Shown piece after piece: positions 1 to 7,176 of a stretch of DNA of 25,641 nucleotides (position 1 is the stretch's first letter; each line of letters begins with the position of its first letter). The stretch is from positions 1-25,641 of the forward strand of contig JAYVYR010000004.1 in NCBI GenBank assembly GCA_043784065.1, written 5' to 3'. The notes under the pieces were generated by a model. That model saw only the letters and a program-made list of their open reading frames with translations. It did not search any database and was not told the origin of the DNA. The stretch is from Bog-756 sp043784065 (GTDB lineage: Bacteria; Actinomycetota; Acidimicrobiia; Acidimicrobiales; RAAP-2). The translations under genes were made by a program, and so were the position numbers.

Positions 1-393
1 GCGCTGCAGGCGAGCCAAGAACGCGGGGGTGGTGATGCACCCGCCGTGGAGTGGATCGCTCACGATCTGCTGACGTGGGAACCGACGCGCCGTTACGACC
101 TGTGGCACGACCGGGCGGTCTTTCATTTCCTGTCAGGAGATGAGGTCGGGGTCTACCGAGACCTTCTGCGCCGTGCGTTAGCTGCACCGGGGTACGTCGT
201 CATGGCCACGTTCGCGCCTGACGGGCCGGAGTGGTGCTCCGGGCTTCCCGTGACCAGGTACGGGGCCGATCAACTGATGGAGGTGCTAGGGGCCGAGTTC
301 ATGCTGATCGACCAGCGCCGGGAGGTCCATACGACCCCGACCGGTTCCATTCAGCCCTTCACGTGGATTGCCGCTCGGAGAATCAGCGACTGA
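1..393 (+). CDS. SAM-dependent methyltransferase, C-terminal part (5' truncated by window)
   Basis: The reading frame is open from base 1, so the gene begins upstream of the window; about 130 residues are visible. The motif YDLWHDRAVFHFL followed by a Tyr-rich helix and a strand reading YVVMATFAPDGPEWCSGLP is typical of motif IV and post-motif regions of small class I SAM methyltransferases (Methyltransf_11/12/25 type). The glycine-rich SAM-binding motif I must lie outside the window. The substrate cannot be told. It faces arsC tail to tail across 237 bases. It is one of four class I methyltransferases in the window. The methyltransferase call is fairly secure; the substrate is unknown. Confidence 0.75.
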   Translation, partial: ALQASQERGGGDAPAVEWIAHDLLTWEPTRRYDLWHDRAVFHFLSGDEVGVYRDLLRRALAAPGYVVMATFAPDGPEWCSGLPVTRYGADQLMEVLGAEFMLIDQRREVHTTPTGSIQPFTWIAARRISD

Positions 394-562
394 CTACTGC
401 CCCACCTTTCCCCAAGCGGTTGGATGGGGACCGTTCGAGCCTGCGCTGGCTTCACGTGCTTGCCCTAGCGAGCGATGGACCGCGACCATTGCCGAAGAGT
501 CTGCATATAGCTCCCGCTCGATCAACACCCAAAGCCGACAGCAACAGGGGTCGCGTTGCGAA

Positions 563-582
563 GATCGATCACCAAATCGATC
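563..582. terminator. Hairpin between convergent genes
   Basis: GATCGAT, loop CACCAA, ATCGATC: a perfect 7-bp stem with a 6-base loop. It lies between the ends of the methyltransferase fragment and arsC, where a bidirectional terminator is expected. There is no U-tract, which is common in actinobacteria. Apart from this hairpin I see nothing in 394-630. Confidence 0.35.
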
Positions 583-630
583 AAGCGAATCAGCGGGGAG
601 CGAGTACGGTTGCAGCAAGACCAGACGGGG

Positions 631-1029
631 TCAGGAGAGTTCTGCGAGCAACTTGCGTACACGTTGGTCGATGTCGTCGACGATGGGTCGGACTGCATCC
701 ACCGGCTTGCCTGCAGGGTCTTCGAGCTGCCAGTCGAGGTAGCGCTTGCCCGGGTACACGGAGCAGGTGTCTCCACAACCCATGGTGACGATGACGTCCG
801 ACTCCCTGGCCAGCTCGTCAGTGAGTGGTTTGGGGAACTCACGAGCCGGATCGAGCCCACGTTCCCGGAGGATGGCAACCACCGAGGGGTTCAGCTGGTC
901 AGCTGGCTCGGACCCGGCCGAGCGCACGTCGATTCGCCCCTCGGCATAGTGGTCGAGCAGAACTCGTGCGGCAAGGCTCCGTCCCGAGTTGTGGATGCAC
1001 AGGAACAGGACAACCGGCGTGTCGCTCAC
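631..1029 (-). CDS. arsC: Arsenate reductase, low-molecular-weight phosphatase fold
   Basis: Reduces As(V) to As(III) in the cytoplasm for export by the adjacent Acr3. The protein is 132 residues, normal for the family. Near the N-terminus it has the P-loop CIHNSGRS (Cys-X5-Arg), which holds the nucleophilic Cys, and later the DWQLEDP segment with the general-acid Asp. A TMGCGDTC segment supplies the further cysteines used by the thioredoxin- or mycothiol-coupled class. The GTG start at 1029 overlaps the acr3 stop (GTGA), so translation is coupled. A longer frame running upstream to 1086 only overlaps acr3 and is not needed. Last gene of the operon arsI-acr3-arsC. Which thiol partner it uses cannot be read from the sequence. 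Confidence 0.93.
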   Translation of the reverse strand: MSDTPVVLFLCIHNSGRSLAARVLLDHYAEGRIDVRSAGSEPADQLNPSVVAILRERGLDPAREFPKPLTDELARESDVIVTMGCGDTCSVYPGKRYLDWQLEDPAGKPVDAVRPIVDDIDQRVRKLLAELS

Positions 1030-2144
1030 TGGACACCTTTCATGGCGGGTCGCGCGGACGGGGACGGGTAGCGACCCCTGGCCCACAAGGAGACGTAGAC
1101 GAGTCCGACCAGGACGGGGACCTCGATCAGGGGTCCGACGACGCCGGCCAGTGCCTCACCGCTCGTGACCCCGAACACACCGATGGCGACGGCGATCGCC
1201 AGTTCGAAGTTGTTGCCCGCGGCGGTGAACGAGAGCGTGGCCGTGCGCTCGTAGGGAAGGCCGATGGCCCGCCCGTAGGCGAACGTCCCGAACCACATGA
1301 TGGCGAAGTAGGCCAGGAGCGGGAGGGCGATCCGGGCGACGTCCGCCGGATGCGACGTGATCGTGTGGCCCTGGAGGGCGAAGAGGATGACGATCGTGTA
1401 AAGCAGCCCGTAGAGGGCGAAGGGGGCGATACGGGGGATGAACTTCGTCTCGTACCACTCGCGACCTCGTCGCCGCTCGCCGATGGTCCGGGTGAGGTAG
1501 CCCGCGACCAAGGGGATGCCGAGGAAGATGGCAACGGTCTCCGCGATCCTCCAGATCGACAGGTCCAGCCCGACGGTGTGCAGGCCGAGCCAGCCGGGAA
1601 GCACCTTCAGGTAGAAGTATCCGAGCAGAGCGAAGGCCACCACCTGGAACAGGGAGTTGAGCGCGACGAGCACTGCGGCGGCCTCCCGGTCCCCGAGTGC
1701 GAGATCGTTCCAGATGAGGACCATGGCGATGCAGCGGGCCAGGCCGACGATGATCAGTCCGGTCCGGTACGCGGGGAGGTCGGGCAGCATGAGCCATGCC
1801 AGGGTGAACATGACGAGCGGTCCGATCACCCAGTTGATGACCAGGGAGGACACCAGGGTCCGGCGGTCACGGGTGACCGTACCCAGTTCGTCGTAGCGGA
1901 CTTTGGCCAGCACCGGGTACATCATCACCAGGAGGCCGATGAAGATCGGCAGCGACGCCCCTGACGTGACTTGGACCGAGTTGAGGTGTGTGTTGAGGCT
2001 GGGAATCGCCCGCCCCAGAACGAGGCCGAGTGCCATCGCCAGGATGATCCACACCGGCAGGAACCGGTCGAGGAACGAGAGGCGTGCGATTACCGCCTCG
2101 ACTTCCTGATCTGCGGGAACCAGGTCGGAGGACACGTCGCTCAC
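1026..2144 (-). CDS. acr3: Arsenite efflux permease, Acr3 family
   Basis: Exports As(III) across the cytoplasmic membrane. The protein is 372 residues with about ten hydrophobic segments. It carries two landmarks of Acr3: the Cys in the fourth segment (GLARCIAMVLIWNDLA) and the Glu in PLIEVPVLVGLVYV near the end. The start is GTG at 2144, preceded by GGAG at about 8 bases; the open frame continues upstream to 2405 but that part overlaps arsI antiphase and has no family similarity. The gap from the arsI stop is 31 bases and the stop overlaps the arsC start, so the three genes form one operon under the ArsR operators. Confidence 0.94.
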   Translation of the reverse strand: MSDVSSDLVPADQEVEAVIARLSFLDRFLPVWIILAMALGLVLGRAIPSLNTHLNSVQVTSGASLPIFIGLLVMMYPVLAKVRYDELGTVTRDRRTLVSSLVINWVIGPLVMFTLAWLMLPDLPAYRTGLIIVGLARCIAMVLIWNDLALGDREAAAVLVALNSLFQVVAFALLGYFYLKVLPGWLGLHTVGLDLSIWRIAETVAIFLGIPLVAGYLTRTIGERRRGREWYETKFIPRIAPFALYGLLYTIVILFALQGHTITSHPADVARIALPLLAYFAIMWFGTFAYGRAIGLPYERTATLSFTAAGNNFELAIAVAIGVFGVTSGEALAGVVGPLIEVPVLVGLVYVSLWARGRYPSPSARPAMKGVQ

Positions 2145-2175
2145 GTGTGGACTCCGCTCCTGCCGCGTTGGCTGT

Positions 2176-2649
2176 TCAGCAGCACGAGGACGAGGCGGCG
2201 GTGGCCTCGACGGACTCGGGCCGCGAACTGCAGCACGCCGACTCCCCGGGTGCGGCCGACCGCAGCTGGCCGGCGGGCATCTCGGTGTCCGACAGGACCG
2301 TATAGATCTCCCACGGCTCTCCGCCGGGCCCGTCCACCCACACCTTGTCCTGCCCAGCGTAGCAACACGATGTCTCCTCCTCCAGCGCGGTCGCCAGACC
2401 TTCACCGGAAAGGCGAACCTGGGCTGCCGTCACCTCGTCGGTCGTGGGCACTTCGACGCCGAGATGGTTGAGCGTCCCCGGCATCTGGTTGGCATCTTCG
2501 ATGAGGACGAGCTTCAGCGGCGGATCGGCGATAGCGAAGTTGGCATAGCCCGGCCGCATCTTGGCCGGCTCGGTGCCGAAGAGCTTCGAGTAGAAGACGA
2601 TCGCCTCGTCGATGTCGGCGACGTTGAGTGCGAGCTGTACGCGGGACAT
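2176..2649 (-). CDS. arsI: ArsI/CadI-family metalloenzyme (glyoxalase fold), probable C-As lyase
   Basis: 157 residues. The vicinal-oxygen-chelate fold shows from the start (MSRVQLALNVADIDEAIVFYSKLFG), with His in LNHLGVEVP and Glu in EPWEIYTVL as metal ligands, and the vicinal pair ETSCCYAG that binds trivalent arsenic in ArsI. Characterised ArsI proteins cleave the C-As bond of methyl- or aryl-As(III); CadI homologues are cadmium-induced. The tail is unusually Cys-rich (one CC pair in SACCSSRP and a terminal SSSCC). ATG at 2649 is chosen because it begins the domain and sits directly below the ArsR operators. First gene of the operon. Organoarsenical activity is inferred from the family. 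Confidence 0.88.
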   Translation of the reverse strand: MSRVQLALNVADIDEAIVFYSKLFGTEPAKMRPGYANFAIADPPLKLVLIEDANQMPGTLNHLGVEVPTTDEVTAAQVRLSGEGLATALEEETSCCYAGQDKVWVDGPGGEPWEIYTVLSDTEMPAGQLRSAAPGESACCSSRPESVEATAASSSCC

Positions 2650-2667
2650 GGTCACGTCCTTTGGTAG

Positions 2668-2683
2668 ATTGACTGTTGTCGAT
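2668..2683 (-). promoter_or_regulatory. ArsR-type operator 1 (arsI side)
   Basis: Read on the minus strand it is ATCGA-caacag-TCAAT, an imperfect inverted repeat with 6-base spacer. It lies 18 bases upstream of the arsI start, where a bound repressor would block the arsI-acr3-arsC promoter. Confidence 0.6.
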
Positions 2684-2695
2684 GCTATCGGACAC

Positions 2696-2711
2696 ATCGA
2701 CAGAAATCAAT
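2696..2711 (+). promoter_or_regulatory. ArsR-type operator 2 (arsR side)
   Basis: ATCGA-cagaaa-TCAAT on the plus strand, identical in both arms to operator 1 but in opposite orientation, 28 bases away centre to centre. It ends 15 bases before the arsR ATG, next to its AAGGAGG ribosome binding site, which suggests autoregulation of arsR. Confidence 0.6.
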
Positions 2712-2726
2712 ACAAGGAGGTGGAGG

Positions 2727-3071
2727 ATGGACGCGAAGGGTCAAGCCGCTGACGTGGCGGATCCTGCACTGTGCTGTGCTTCGGTAATCGAGACTCCGCT
2801 CAGCCAGGCGGAAGCAACCAGCCTCGCCCACGTGTTGGCCGCGCTCGCCGACCCGATCAGGCTCCAGCTGTTCTCCCTCGTTGCGGCACAGGGCGAAGTC
2901 TGCTCCTGTGACCTCGAAGCGCCCCTGGGGAGAAGCCAGCCCACCATCTCCCATCACACGAAGCTGCTGGCCGAGGCCGGTCTCATCGTGGGGGAGAAGC
3001 GAGGGCGCTGGGTGTGGTGGCGCATCGAACCGGACCGCCTGGCCGACGTGCGGAGGGCGCTCGGGGCCTGA
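2727..3071 (+). CDS. arsR: ArsR-family arsenite-responsive repressor
   Basis: 114 residues, winged-helix fold. The DNA-recognition helix is in LGRSQPTISHHTKLLAEAGL and the wing in GEKRGRWVWWRIEP. Candidate As(III) ligands are Cys16-Cys17 near the N-terminus (DPALCCASV) and Cys59/Cys61 in VCSCDL. This matches the Corynebacterium glutamicum arrangement (an N-terminal Cys pair plus one Cys at the recognition-proximal helix) and also keeps the CxC of the classical E. coli type. The ATG at 2727 has a strong AAGGAGG 6 bases upstream; an in-frame ATG at 2676 would run through the operators and is rejected. Divergent from arsI; probably represses both directions. Confidence 0.93.
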   Translation: MDAKGQAADVADPALCCASVIETPLSQAEATSLAHVLAALADPIRLQLFSLVAAQGEVCSCDLEAPLGRSQPTISHHTKLLAEAGLIVGEKRGRWVWWRIEPDRLADVRRALGA

Positions 3072-3255
3072 CAGCGCGAGCGGCCCGCGCGATCACCCTT
3101 CGACGCGTTCCGATCGTTGCCCAGGTGGCCACGACGTGCCTGATCCGGTCGGGGACGCTCAGGCGTCCGTATCCATCGGGGTCCATCTCCTCTCGACCAC
3201 AGCGGGCACGCGAACTCCGATCGCATGCCTGACTACCGGGGCCAGGAGCCGCACA

Positions 3256-3978
3256 TCAGGGTCGTCTACCGCCGTAGATGACATGGTCGAGCTGCTTCCA
3301 GTAGATGTCGACCCCCTCGAACCCCACTTTTTCCAAGAGGTCGAGCTGAGGGGCGAGCGGAATCATGTAGCGAACGTGGTTCTCGTGCCGGGACTGCTCT
3401 TCGGGCGTTCGATCCTCCCGCTTCGCTGCTGCTTCGGAGTCACGGCGATCTCCGGCCCGCAACCAGGCTGCCTCGACGACTGCATCTTCGGTCGTGACAA
3501 GGTCGTAATTGATGTACCAACCCCCGGGAAGCAGGTGCTCCAGGATCTCGGCGGCGAACAACTCTCCCTTACGCTCATCGGGGAGGTGATGGACGCACAG
3601 TGACGAGATGACTGCGTCGACCTGACTCGGGATCTCCGCCGGCCAGGGGCTGCGTGCGAGATCGAACTCGACATAGGTATAGCGATCCCCGAAGGCGGAG
3701 AGCTCTCGGCGCCCTTGCTTCATCATCTGCAGGGAGTAGTCGGCCAGGATGGCTCGCGCGCCGGGGAAGTAGTCGAGGACCACTCGAGCGGCGGCGCCGG
3801 TCCCAGCGCCCAGGTCGACGAACGTGAACTGCTGGTCCTTGTCGAAGGGAAGCAGCTCTGCCATGAGTCGGCGCTCGTCTGCGCGTCGGCGCTCACGGTC
3901 CTCGGCCGTCGAGACCCAGTGCGAGATCGCGGCATGAGACTTCCAGATGGCCTCGTTCGTATCGGCACTTTCAGGCAT
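3256..3978 (-). CDS. Class I SAM-dependent methyltransferase
   Basis: 240 residues, cytoplasmic. Motif I is FVDLGAGTGAAARVVLDYF, the acidic end of strand beta-2 is ILADYS, and motif IV is DAVISSLCVHHLPDERK followed by LLPGGWYINYDLV. The overall shape is close to the CmoA-like / Methyltransf_25 group, but the long Lys/Arg/Glu stretch before HENHVRYMIPLAPQLDLLEKVGF is typical of uncharacterised actinobacterial enzymes. The three conserved cysteines of ArsM are absent, so despite the neighbouring ars genes I do not call it an arsenite methyltransferase. Convergent with arsR. Substrate unknown. Confidence 0.8.
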   Translation of the reverse strand: MPESADTNEAIWKSHAAISHWVSTAEDRERRRADERRLMAELLPFDKDQQFTFVDLGAGTGAAARVVLDYFPGARAILADYSLQMMKQGRRELSAFGDRYTYVEFDLARSPWPAEIPSQVDAVISSLCVHHLPDERKGELFAAEILEHLLPGGWYINYDLVTTEDAVVEAAWLRAGDRRDSEAAAKREDRTPEEQSRHENHVRYMIPLAPQLDLLEKVGFEGVDIYWKQLDHVIYGGRRP

Positions 3979-4144
3979 ACCGGAACGCTAACGGCCCGCA
4001 GTACGGTGGAGTTCGTCGAACCGGGTGGTCCGCGCAGCCTCATCAGCCGAAGCACCGGCCACCGAACGAAGAGCAGGCGCATTCCCGCCGTTCGGGGTGA
4101 GCGTGCCCGAGGGACGTCGGCGAACTAGGTCAGTACTCTGCGAC

Positions 4145-4762
4145 ATGGCCTTCTACCGCGAGCACATCCTCCCCGTCCTGGTCGACCGAGCGTGTGGGAC
4201 CGCCGGACTGAAGAAGTGGCGCAGCGAACTATCCAGTGGACTGTCCGGAAAAGTCCTCGAGATCGGGTTCGGCTCGGGCCTCAATGTCGAGCACTACCCG
4301 TCGACTGTCGAGAAGGTCCTCGCGGTCGAACCGTCAGCCAAGGGCTTTCGGATTGCGCAGCGTCGGATCGACAACTCATCGGTGCCGGTGGAGCTCGTCG
4401 GGCTCGATGGCCAGTCGATCCCACTGCCGGACGACTCCTGCGACGATGCACTCTGCACCTTCGCCCTGTGCACGATTCCCGACGTCGACGCCGCCTTGTC
4501 GGAGGTCCGACGGGTGCTCCGTTCAGGAGGCCGATTCCACTTCCTCGAGCACGGCCTTGCTCCTGACGCGGGTGTGGCGGTGTGGCAGAGCCGTCTGGAA
4601 CCTCTCCAGCGCCGGGTGGCAGACGGCTGTCATCTCACCCGTGATCCCGTATCCCTGGTCCGGGGCGCAGGCTTCACGCTGGACGATGTCGATCAGCGAT
4701 ACGGCGTTGGACCGAAGCCCTGGAGCTGGTTCACTCGGGGAGTGGCGGTCAAACCCGGATAG
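4145..4762 (+). CDS. METTL7/TMT1-like class I methyltransferase
   Basis: 205 residues. Motif I is VLEIGFGSGLNVEHYP, strand beta-2 ends in LAVEPS, motif IV is DDALCTFALCTIPDVDAALSE, followed by VLRSGGRFHFLEHG. The C-terminal part contains DGCHLTRDPVSLVRGAGF, which closely matches the DGC-LTR block of animal METTL7A/B (TMT1A/B) thiol S-methyltransferases as I remember it. The N-terminal membrane helix of the animal proteins is missing. The ATG at 4145 is chosen over an in-frame GTG at 4025 because the added 40 residues are low-complexity and lack similarity; no clear Shine-Dalgarno is visible. A thiol or sulfide substrate is an inference from the family. Confidence 0.78.
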   Translation: MAFYREHILPVLVDRACGTAGLKKWRSELSSGLSGKVLEIGFGSGLNVEHYPSTVEKVLAVEPSAKGFRIAQRRIDNSSVPVELVGLDGQSIPLPDDSCDDALCTFALCTIPDVDAALSEVRRVLRSGGRFHFLEHGLAPDAGVAVWQSRLEPLQRRVADGCHLTRDPVSLVRGAGFTLDDVDQRYGVGPKPWSWFTRGVAVKPG

Positions 4763-4921
4763 TGCCAACTGTCCGTCCGTCGACGGGCAAACACTCGGAC
4801 GGCCACCGCTGCGGAAATCTGGCGGTGGCGGTGGCGGTGGCGGAGTGCCGGATTGGCGTGTCCTCGACCGAGGATCAGGTTTGACGGCCCGGCACGACTG
4901 CCGGAGTGAGATGCTTGGGAT

Positions 4922-5395
4922 GTGAACATCGCCCTGCACCCCGCCGTGGAGCCGCTGGCTGCCCTCTTGGGCACCTGGGCCGGGTCAGGTCACGGAGAGT
5001 ATCCGACGATCGACGCGTTCGACTACGAGGAGACCGTCAACTTTTCACACGTCGGCAAGCCATTCCTCGCCTACACCCAGTCGACGAAGCACGCTGCTGA
5101 CGGCCGTCTGCTCCACAGCGAGTCCGGCTTCTGGCGCATGGCGCGTCCCGACTGGGCCGAGGTCGTCATCGCGCAGCCAACGGGGATCGCGGAGATTGCC
5201 GAGGGCACTGTTGCCCGTTCCGCCATCCTGCTTCGATCAACAGCGATCGCGCGTACCTCGACCGCCAAGGAGGTGGCGGTCGTCGAACGCGACGTCAACA
5301 TCGACGGTGACACGCTCCGCTACTCGCTGCGGATGGCAGCCGTCGGTCAGCCACTCGCACCTCACCTTACTGCGGAGCTCCACCGCGTCGGTTAG
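4922..5395 (+). CDS. Nitrobindin-like heme-binding beta-barrel protein
   Basis: 157 residues from a GTG start at 4922. The family signature GTWAGSGHGEYPTI (GxWxGxGxGxYP) appears near residue 17, and the C-terminal LAPHLTAELHRVG contains the His that binds heme iron in nitrobindins (Mycobacterium Rv2717c, human THAP4 domain). Length fits the roughly 160-residue bacterial members. These proteins bind ferric heme and scavenge or isomerise peroxynitrite. The gene stands alone, with a GGTGGC-rich stretch upstream (about 4824-4848). Not obviously linked to its neighbours. Confidence 0.9.
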   Translation: MNIALHPAVEPLAALLGTWAGSGHGEYPTIDAFDYEETVNFSHVGKPFLAYTQSTKHAADGRLLHSESGFWRMARPDWAEVVIAQPTGIAEIAEGTVARSAILLRSTAIARTSTAKEVAVVERDVNIDGDTLRYSLRMAAVGQPLAPHLTAELHRVG

Positions 5396-5423
5396 CAACC
5401 GGCAAGAATGCTCAGGCATTGGA

Positions 5424-5440
5424 GCGCATCCGCCATGCGC
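5424..5440. terminator. Hairpin between convergent genes
   Basis: GCGCAT, loop CCGCC, ATGCGC: perfect 6-bp stem. It lies between the nitrobindin gene and the minus-strand membrane protein and could terminate both. A wider GAGCGC/GCGCTC pairing (5422-5451) is an alternative fold. Confidence 0.4.
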
Positions 5441-5489
5441 ACGAGGCGCTCACACCCGTCGCATGACATCCACCTGCCGTGACCCGGGC

Positions 5490-6071
5490 TCAGTTGCTCC
5501 TGGACGGCGGCGGAGCAACCAAGAACTGCTGATGCCAGAGTGACGGGAGCGTTCCCTCGTGCCCTCTCAGGCGCGCGACGGTCGAAGACGTTCGCTGAAG
5601 AATCGAGATGGCACTGCTTGCGAGGAGAATCGCGAACGGGACCTCGAGCAAAGCGGCGCTGAGGATCGCCCCCCACTGTTCCCGAGTCCCATACGAGAGC
5701 GCAACGTCGAACCACGCGTCAGTGATGAGCATCGACGACGCGACCAGCAGGCCGAGGATGGCCACCTGTCGGCGGCGAAATCCGAGCCATGCCGTTGTCA
5801 TCAGCACGAAGGCGAGCATGATGTCGAAGCCGACCCATGCAACCCGCCATGCGCCGCCGGATTCGGCGAGCGGCAGTGACGAGGCGAGGTAACCGATCCA
5901 GGGCAGCATCACAAGTGCGCCGATTGCGGCGGCCACGATCGAGAGCCTTCGCCTCCTGATAACGCCCGAGGTTCCCGTCGGTCGTTCGACCAGGTGGTCC
6001 AGGAAGCGGGCGACTTCGGCTCGTTCCCCGGAAGTCCAGGATCGCACCTCGCTCTCTGTCGGAACTGGCAT
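5490..6071 (-). CDS. Small integral membrane protein, function unknown
   Basis: 193 residues. A cytoplasmic N-terminal part of about 45 residues with Arg/Glu-rich helix (SGERAEVARFLDHLVERP) and RRRR is followed by four hydrophobic segments, beginning IVAAAIGALVMLPWIGYLA, then around WVGFDIMLAFVLMTTAWLGF, VAILGLLVASSMLITDAWF and ILSAALLEVPFAILLASSAI. ATG at 6071 has AGAGGA 7 bases upstream; the frame continues 132 codons upstream but that part is antisense to the Nudix gene and its leader. I recognise no characterised family. A similar four-helix protein occurs in actinobacteria as a conserved hypothetical, from memory. Confidence 0.75.
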   Translation of the reverse strand: MPVPTESEVRSWTSGERAEVARFLDHLVERPTGTSGVIRRRRLSIVAAAIGALVMLPWIGYLASSLPLAESGGAWRVAWVGFDIMLAFVLMTTAWLGFRRRQVAILGLLVASSMLITDAWFDVALSYGTREQWGAILSAALLEVPFAILLASSAISILQRTSSTVARLRGHEGTLPSLWHQQFLVAPPPSRSN

Positions 6072-6281
6072 GGCGACGTCCTCTCTCGACTCTTCCTTCA
6101 GGGTCTGCCCCCTAGTTTTATGCGGTCCAGGGGGCACCGAACGTGTCGGCACATACGGACCACGCCTCCCGACGCCACAAATATCCGAACAGGTGGGAAT
6201 CGGAACAGAAGTAGCGGCGACCCAGCGATCAGATCGCCTTCGGTACGCTGACGCGATGGGGCAGTTCACCAGGTACCTGAC

Positions 6282-6773
6282 GTGACCGACCGGCGAGCTG
6301 TCGGTCCGGAATCCCGTGTCGAGGACGTCGGACACCCACTTTCGGAGCAGGAGTTCCACGAGATCTACGCCAAGGTTCCACGCCTCACGGTTGAGGTCGT
6401 CATCCAGAGTCCGCTCGGCATTCTCTTGACGAAACGCACAGCAGGGCCGTGTTCGGGACTGTGGCACATCCCTGGAGGCACGGTGCGGTTCGGCGAGCCG
6501 CTGGTCGCAGCCGTTAGGCGGGTTGCATCAATGGAACTCGGGTTGGAGGTCGAAGCGGGACCACTCCTCGGCTACATCGAGTACCCGAGCCACTACCTAA
6601 GCGGGTTGGACTCACCCGTCGGCATTGCATTCCACTGCCACGTCGACGTCGACGTTGACCTGATGGCCGACGCCACGTCCGGACGCGGGTGGTTCACGGC
6701 GCCACCCGAACCCATGCATACGGAGCAGGTCGATTTCCTGACCGACCGCGGACTCCTCATGACGGATCGGTAG
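6282..6773 (+). CDS. Nudix hydrolase, GDP-mannose mannosyl hydrolase type
   Basis: 163 residues from GTG 6282. The Nudix box is altered: GGTVRFGEPLVAAVRRVASM followed by ELGL, so two of the usual glutamates (RE and the first of EE) are Val and Met. The same kind of change is known in E. coli GDP-mannose mannosyl hydrolase (NudD/WcaH), which cuts a C-O rather than P-O bond; the flanking LTKRTAGPCSGLWHIPGG also fits that enzyme. So a GDP-sugar glycosyl hydrolase is more likely than a NTP pyrophosphatase. A 9-codon frame from ATG 6256 ends in a TGA that overlaps this GTG and could act as a coupled leader. Confidence 0.82.
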   Translation: MTDRRAVGPESRVEDVGHPLSEQEFHEIYAKVPRLTVEVVIQSPLGILLTKRTAGPCSGLWHIPGGTVRFGEPLVAAVRRVASMELGLEVEAGPLLGYIEYPSHYLSGLDSPVGIAFHCHVDVDVDLMADATSGRGWFTAPPEPMHTEQVDFLTDRGLLMTDR

Positions 6774-6798
6774 CGGCAGCAGGTCGATTCGGACCAAG

Positions 6799-6824
6799 GG
6801 GCGCCCATCCAGGCGTTGGCGCCC
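6799..6824. terminator. Hairpin after the Nudix gene
   Basis: GGGCGCC and GGCGCCC separated by 12 bases, 25 bases past the Nudix stop. No U-tract. Could terminate the Nudix transcript. The rest of 6825-7069 shows nothing I can name. Confidence 0.35.
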
Positions 6825-7069
6825 GGCCGGGTGATGTCGCCGCAGGCCAAGTATCCCGGCCTCGGGTGAGTATCTCGCGATGTTCACGCGCTCTCGCATC
6901 GTGGCTGGGATTCGTCGGCCCCTGTTCTCTCGAGGAGGGAGTCTTCACTCATTCCCGATGGGATGCGAGGGTCCGTCACTCGCCCATCGTGCGGGCGCTG
7001 CACGCTGCTGTGAACTTATGAGATGCGGTCTGGCGCCGCGGAACGGTATGGCGCTTCAACATACTGCTT

Positions 7070-7087
7070 GATACCTAGGGGGGTATC
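7070..7087. promoter_or_regulatory. CstR/CsoR-type operator, copy 1
   Basis: GATACCTAGGGGGGTATC: 6-bp arms GATACC/GGTATC around a G-tract, the ATACC-N6-GGTAT design typical of CsoR-family operators. It lies about 90 bases before the MMPL gene of the operon that encodes the CsoR-family repressor itself. Confidence 0.75.
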
Positions 7088-7102
7088 GTGTTAGGGTTCT
7101 TT

Positions 7103-7118
7103 ATACCCACCCAGGTAT
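7103..7118. promoter_or_regulatory. CstR/CsoR-type operator, copy 2
   Basis: ATACC-caccca-GGTAT, 32 bases (about three helical turns) from copy 1, so two repressor tetramers could bind the same face of the DNA. The MMPL promoter probably lies between or across the pair. Confidence 0.7.
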
Positions 7119-7176
7119 CCGTGCATGCTCCCTCGTTCCGAGTGTGTGTGCCGGTCTGATCAAAGGATGTCTTCCC

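Noticed and set aside
825..1964. Long plus-strand open frame across acr3 and arsC
   Set aside because: Asp/Gln/Gly-rich shadow of the high-GC genes on the other strand; no domain, while both minus-strand proteins are clear family members.
2145..2405. N-terminal extension of acr3
   Set aside because: Overlaps arsI in another frame, Arg/Pro-rich, no membrane or family features; GTG 2144 has a ribosome binding site.
3256..3978. Arsenite methyltransferase (ArsM) next to the ars operon
   Set aside because: The conserved ArsM cysteines are missing and the gene is convergent with arsR, not in the operon.
4824..4848. GGTGGC short tandem run
   Set aside because: Short low-complexity slippage sequence without further structure; not a CRISPR or regulatory repeat.
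6072..6467. Upstream extension of the minus-strand membrane protein
   Set aside because: Antisense to the Nudix gene and its leader; ATG 6071 has AGAGGA at correct distance.
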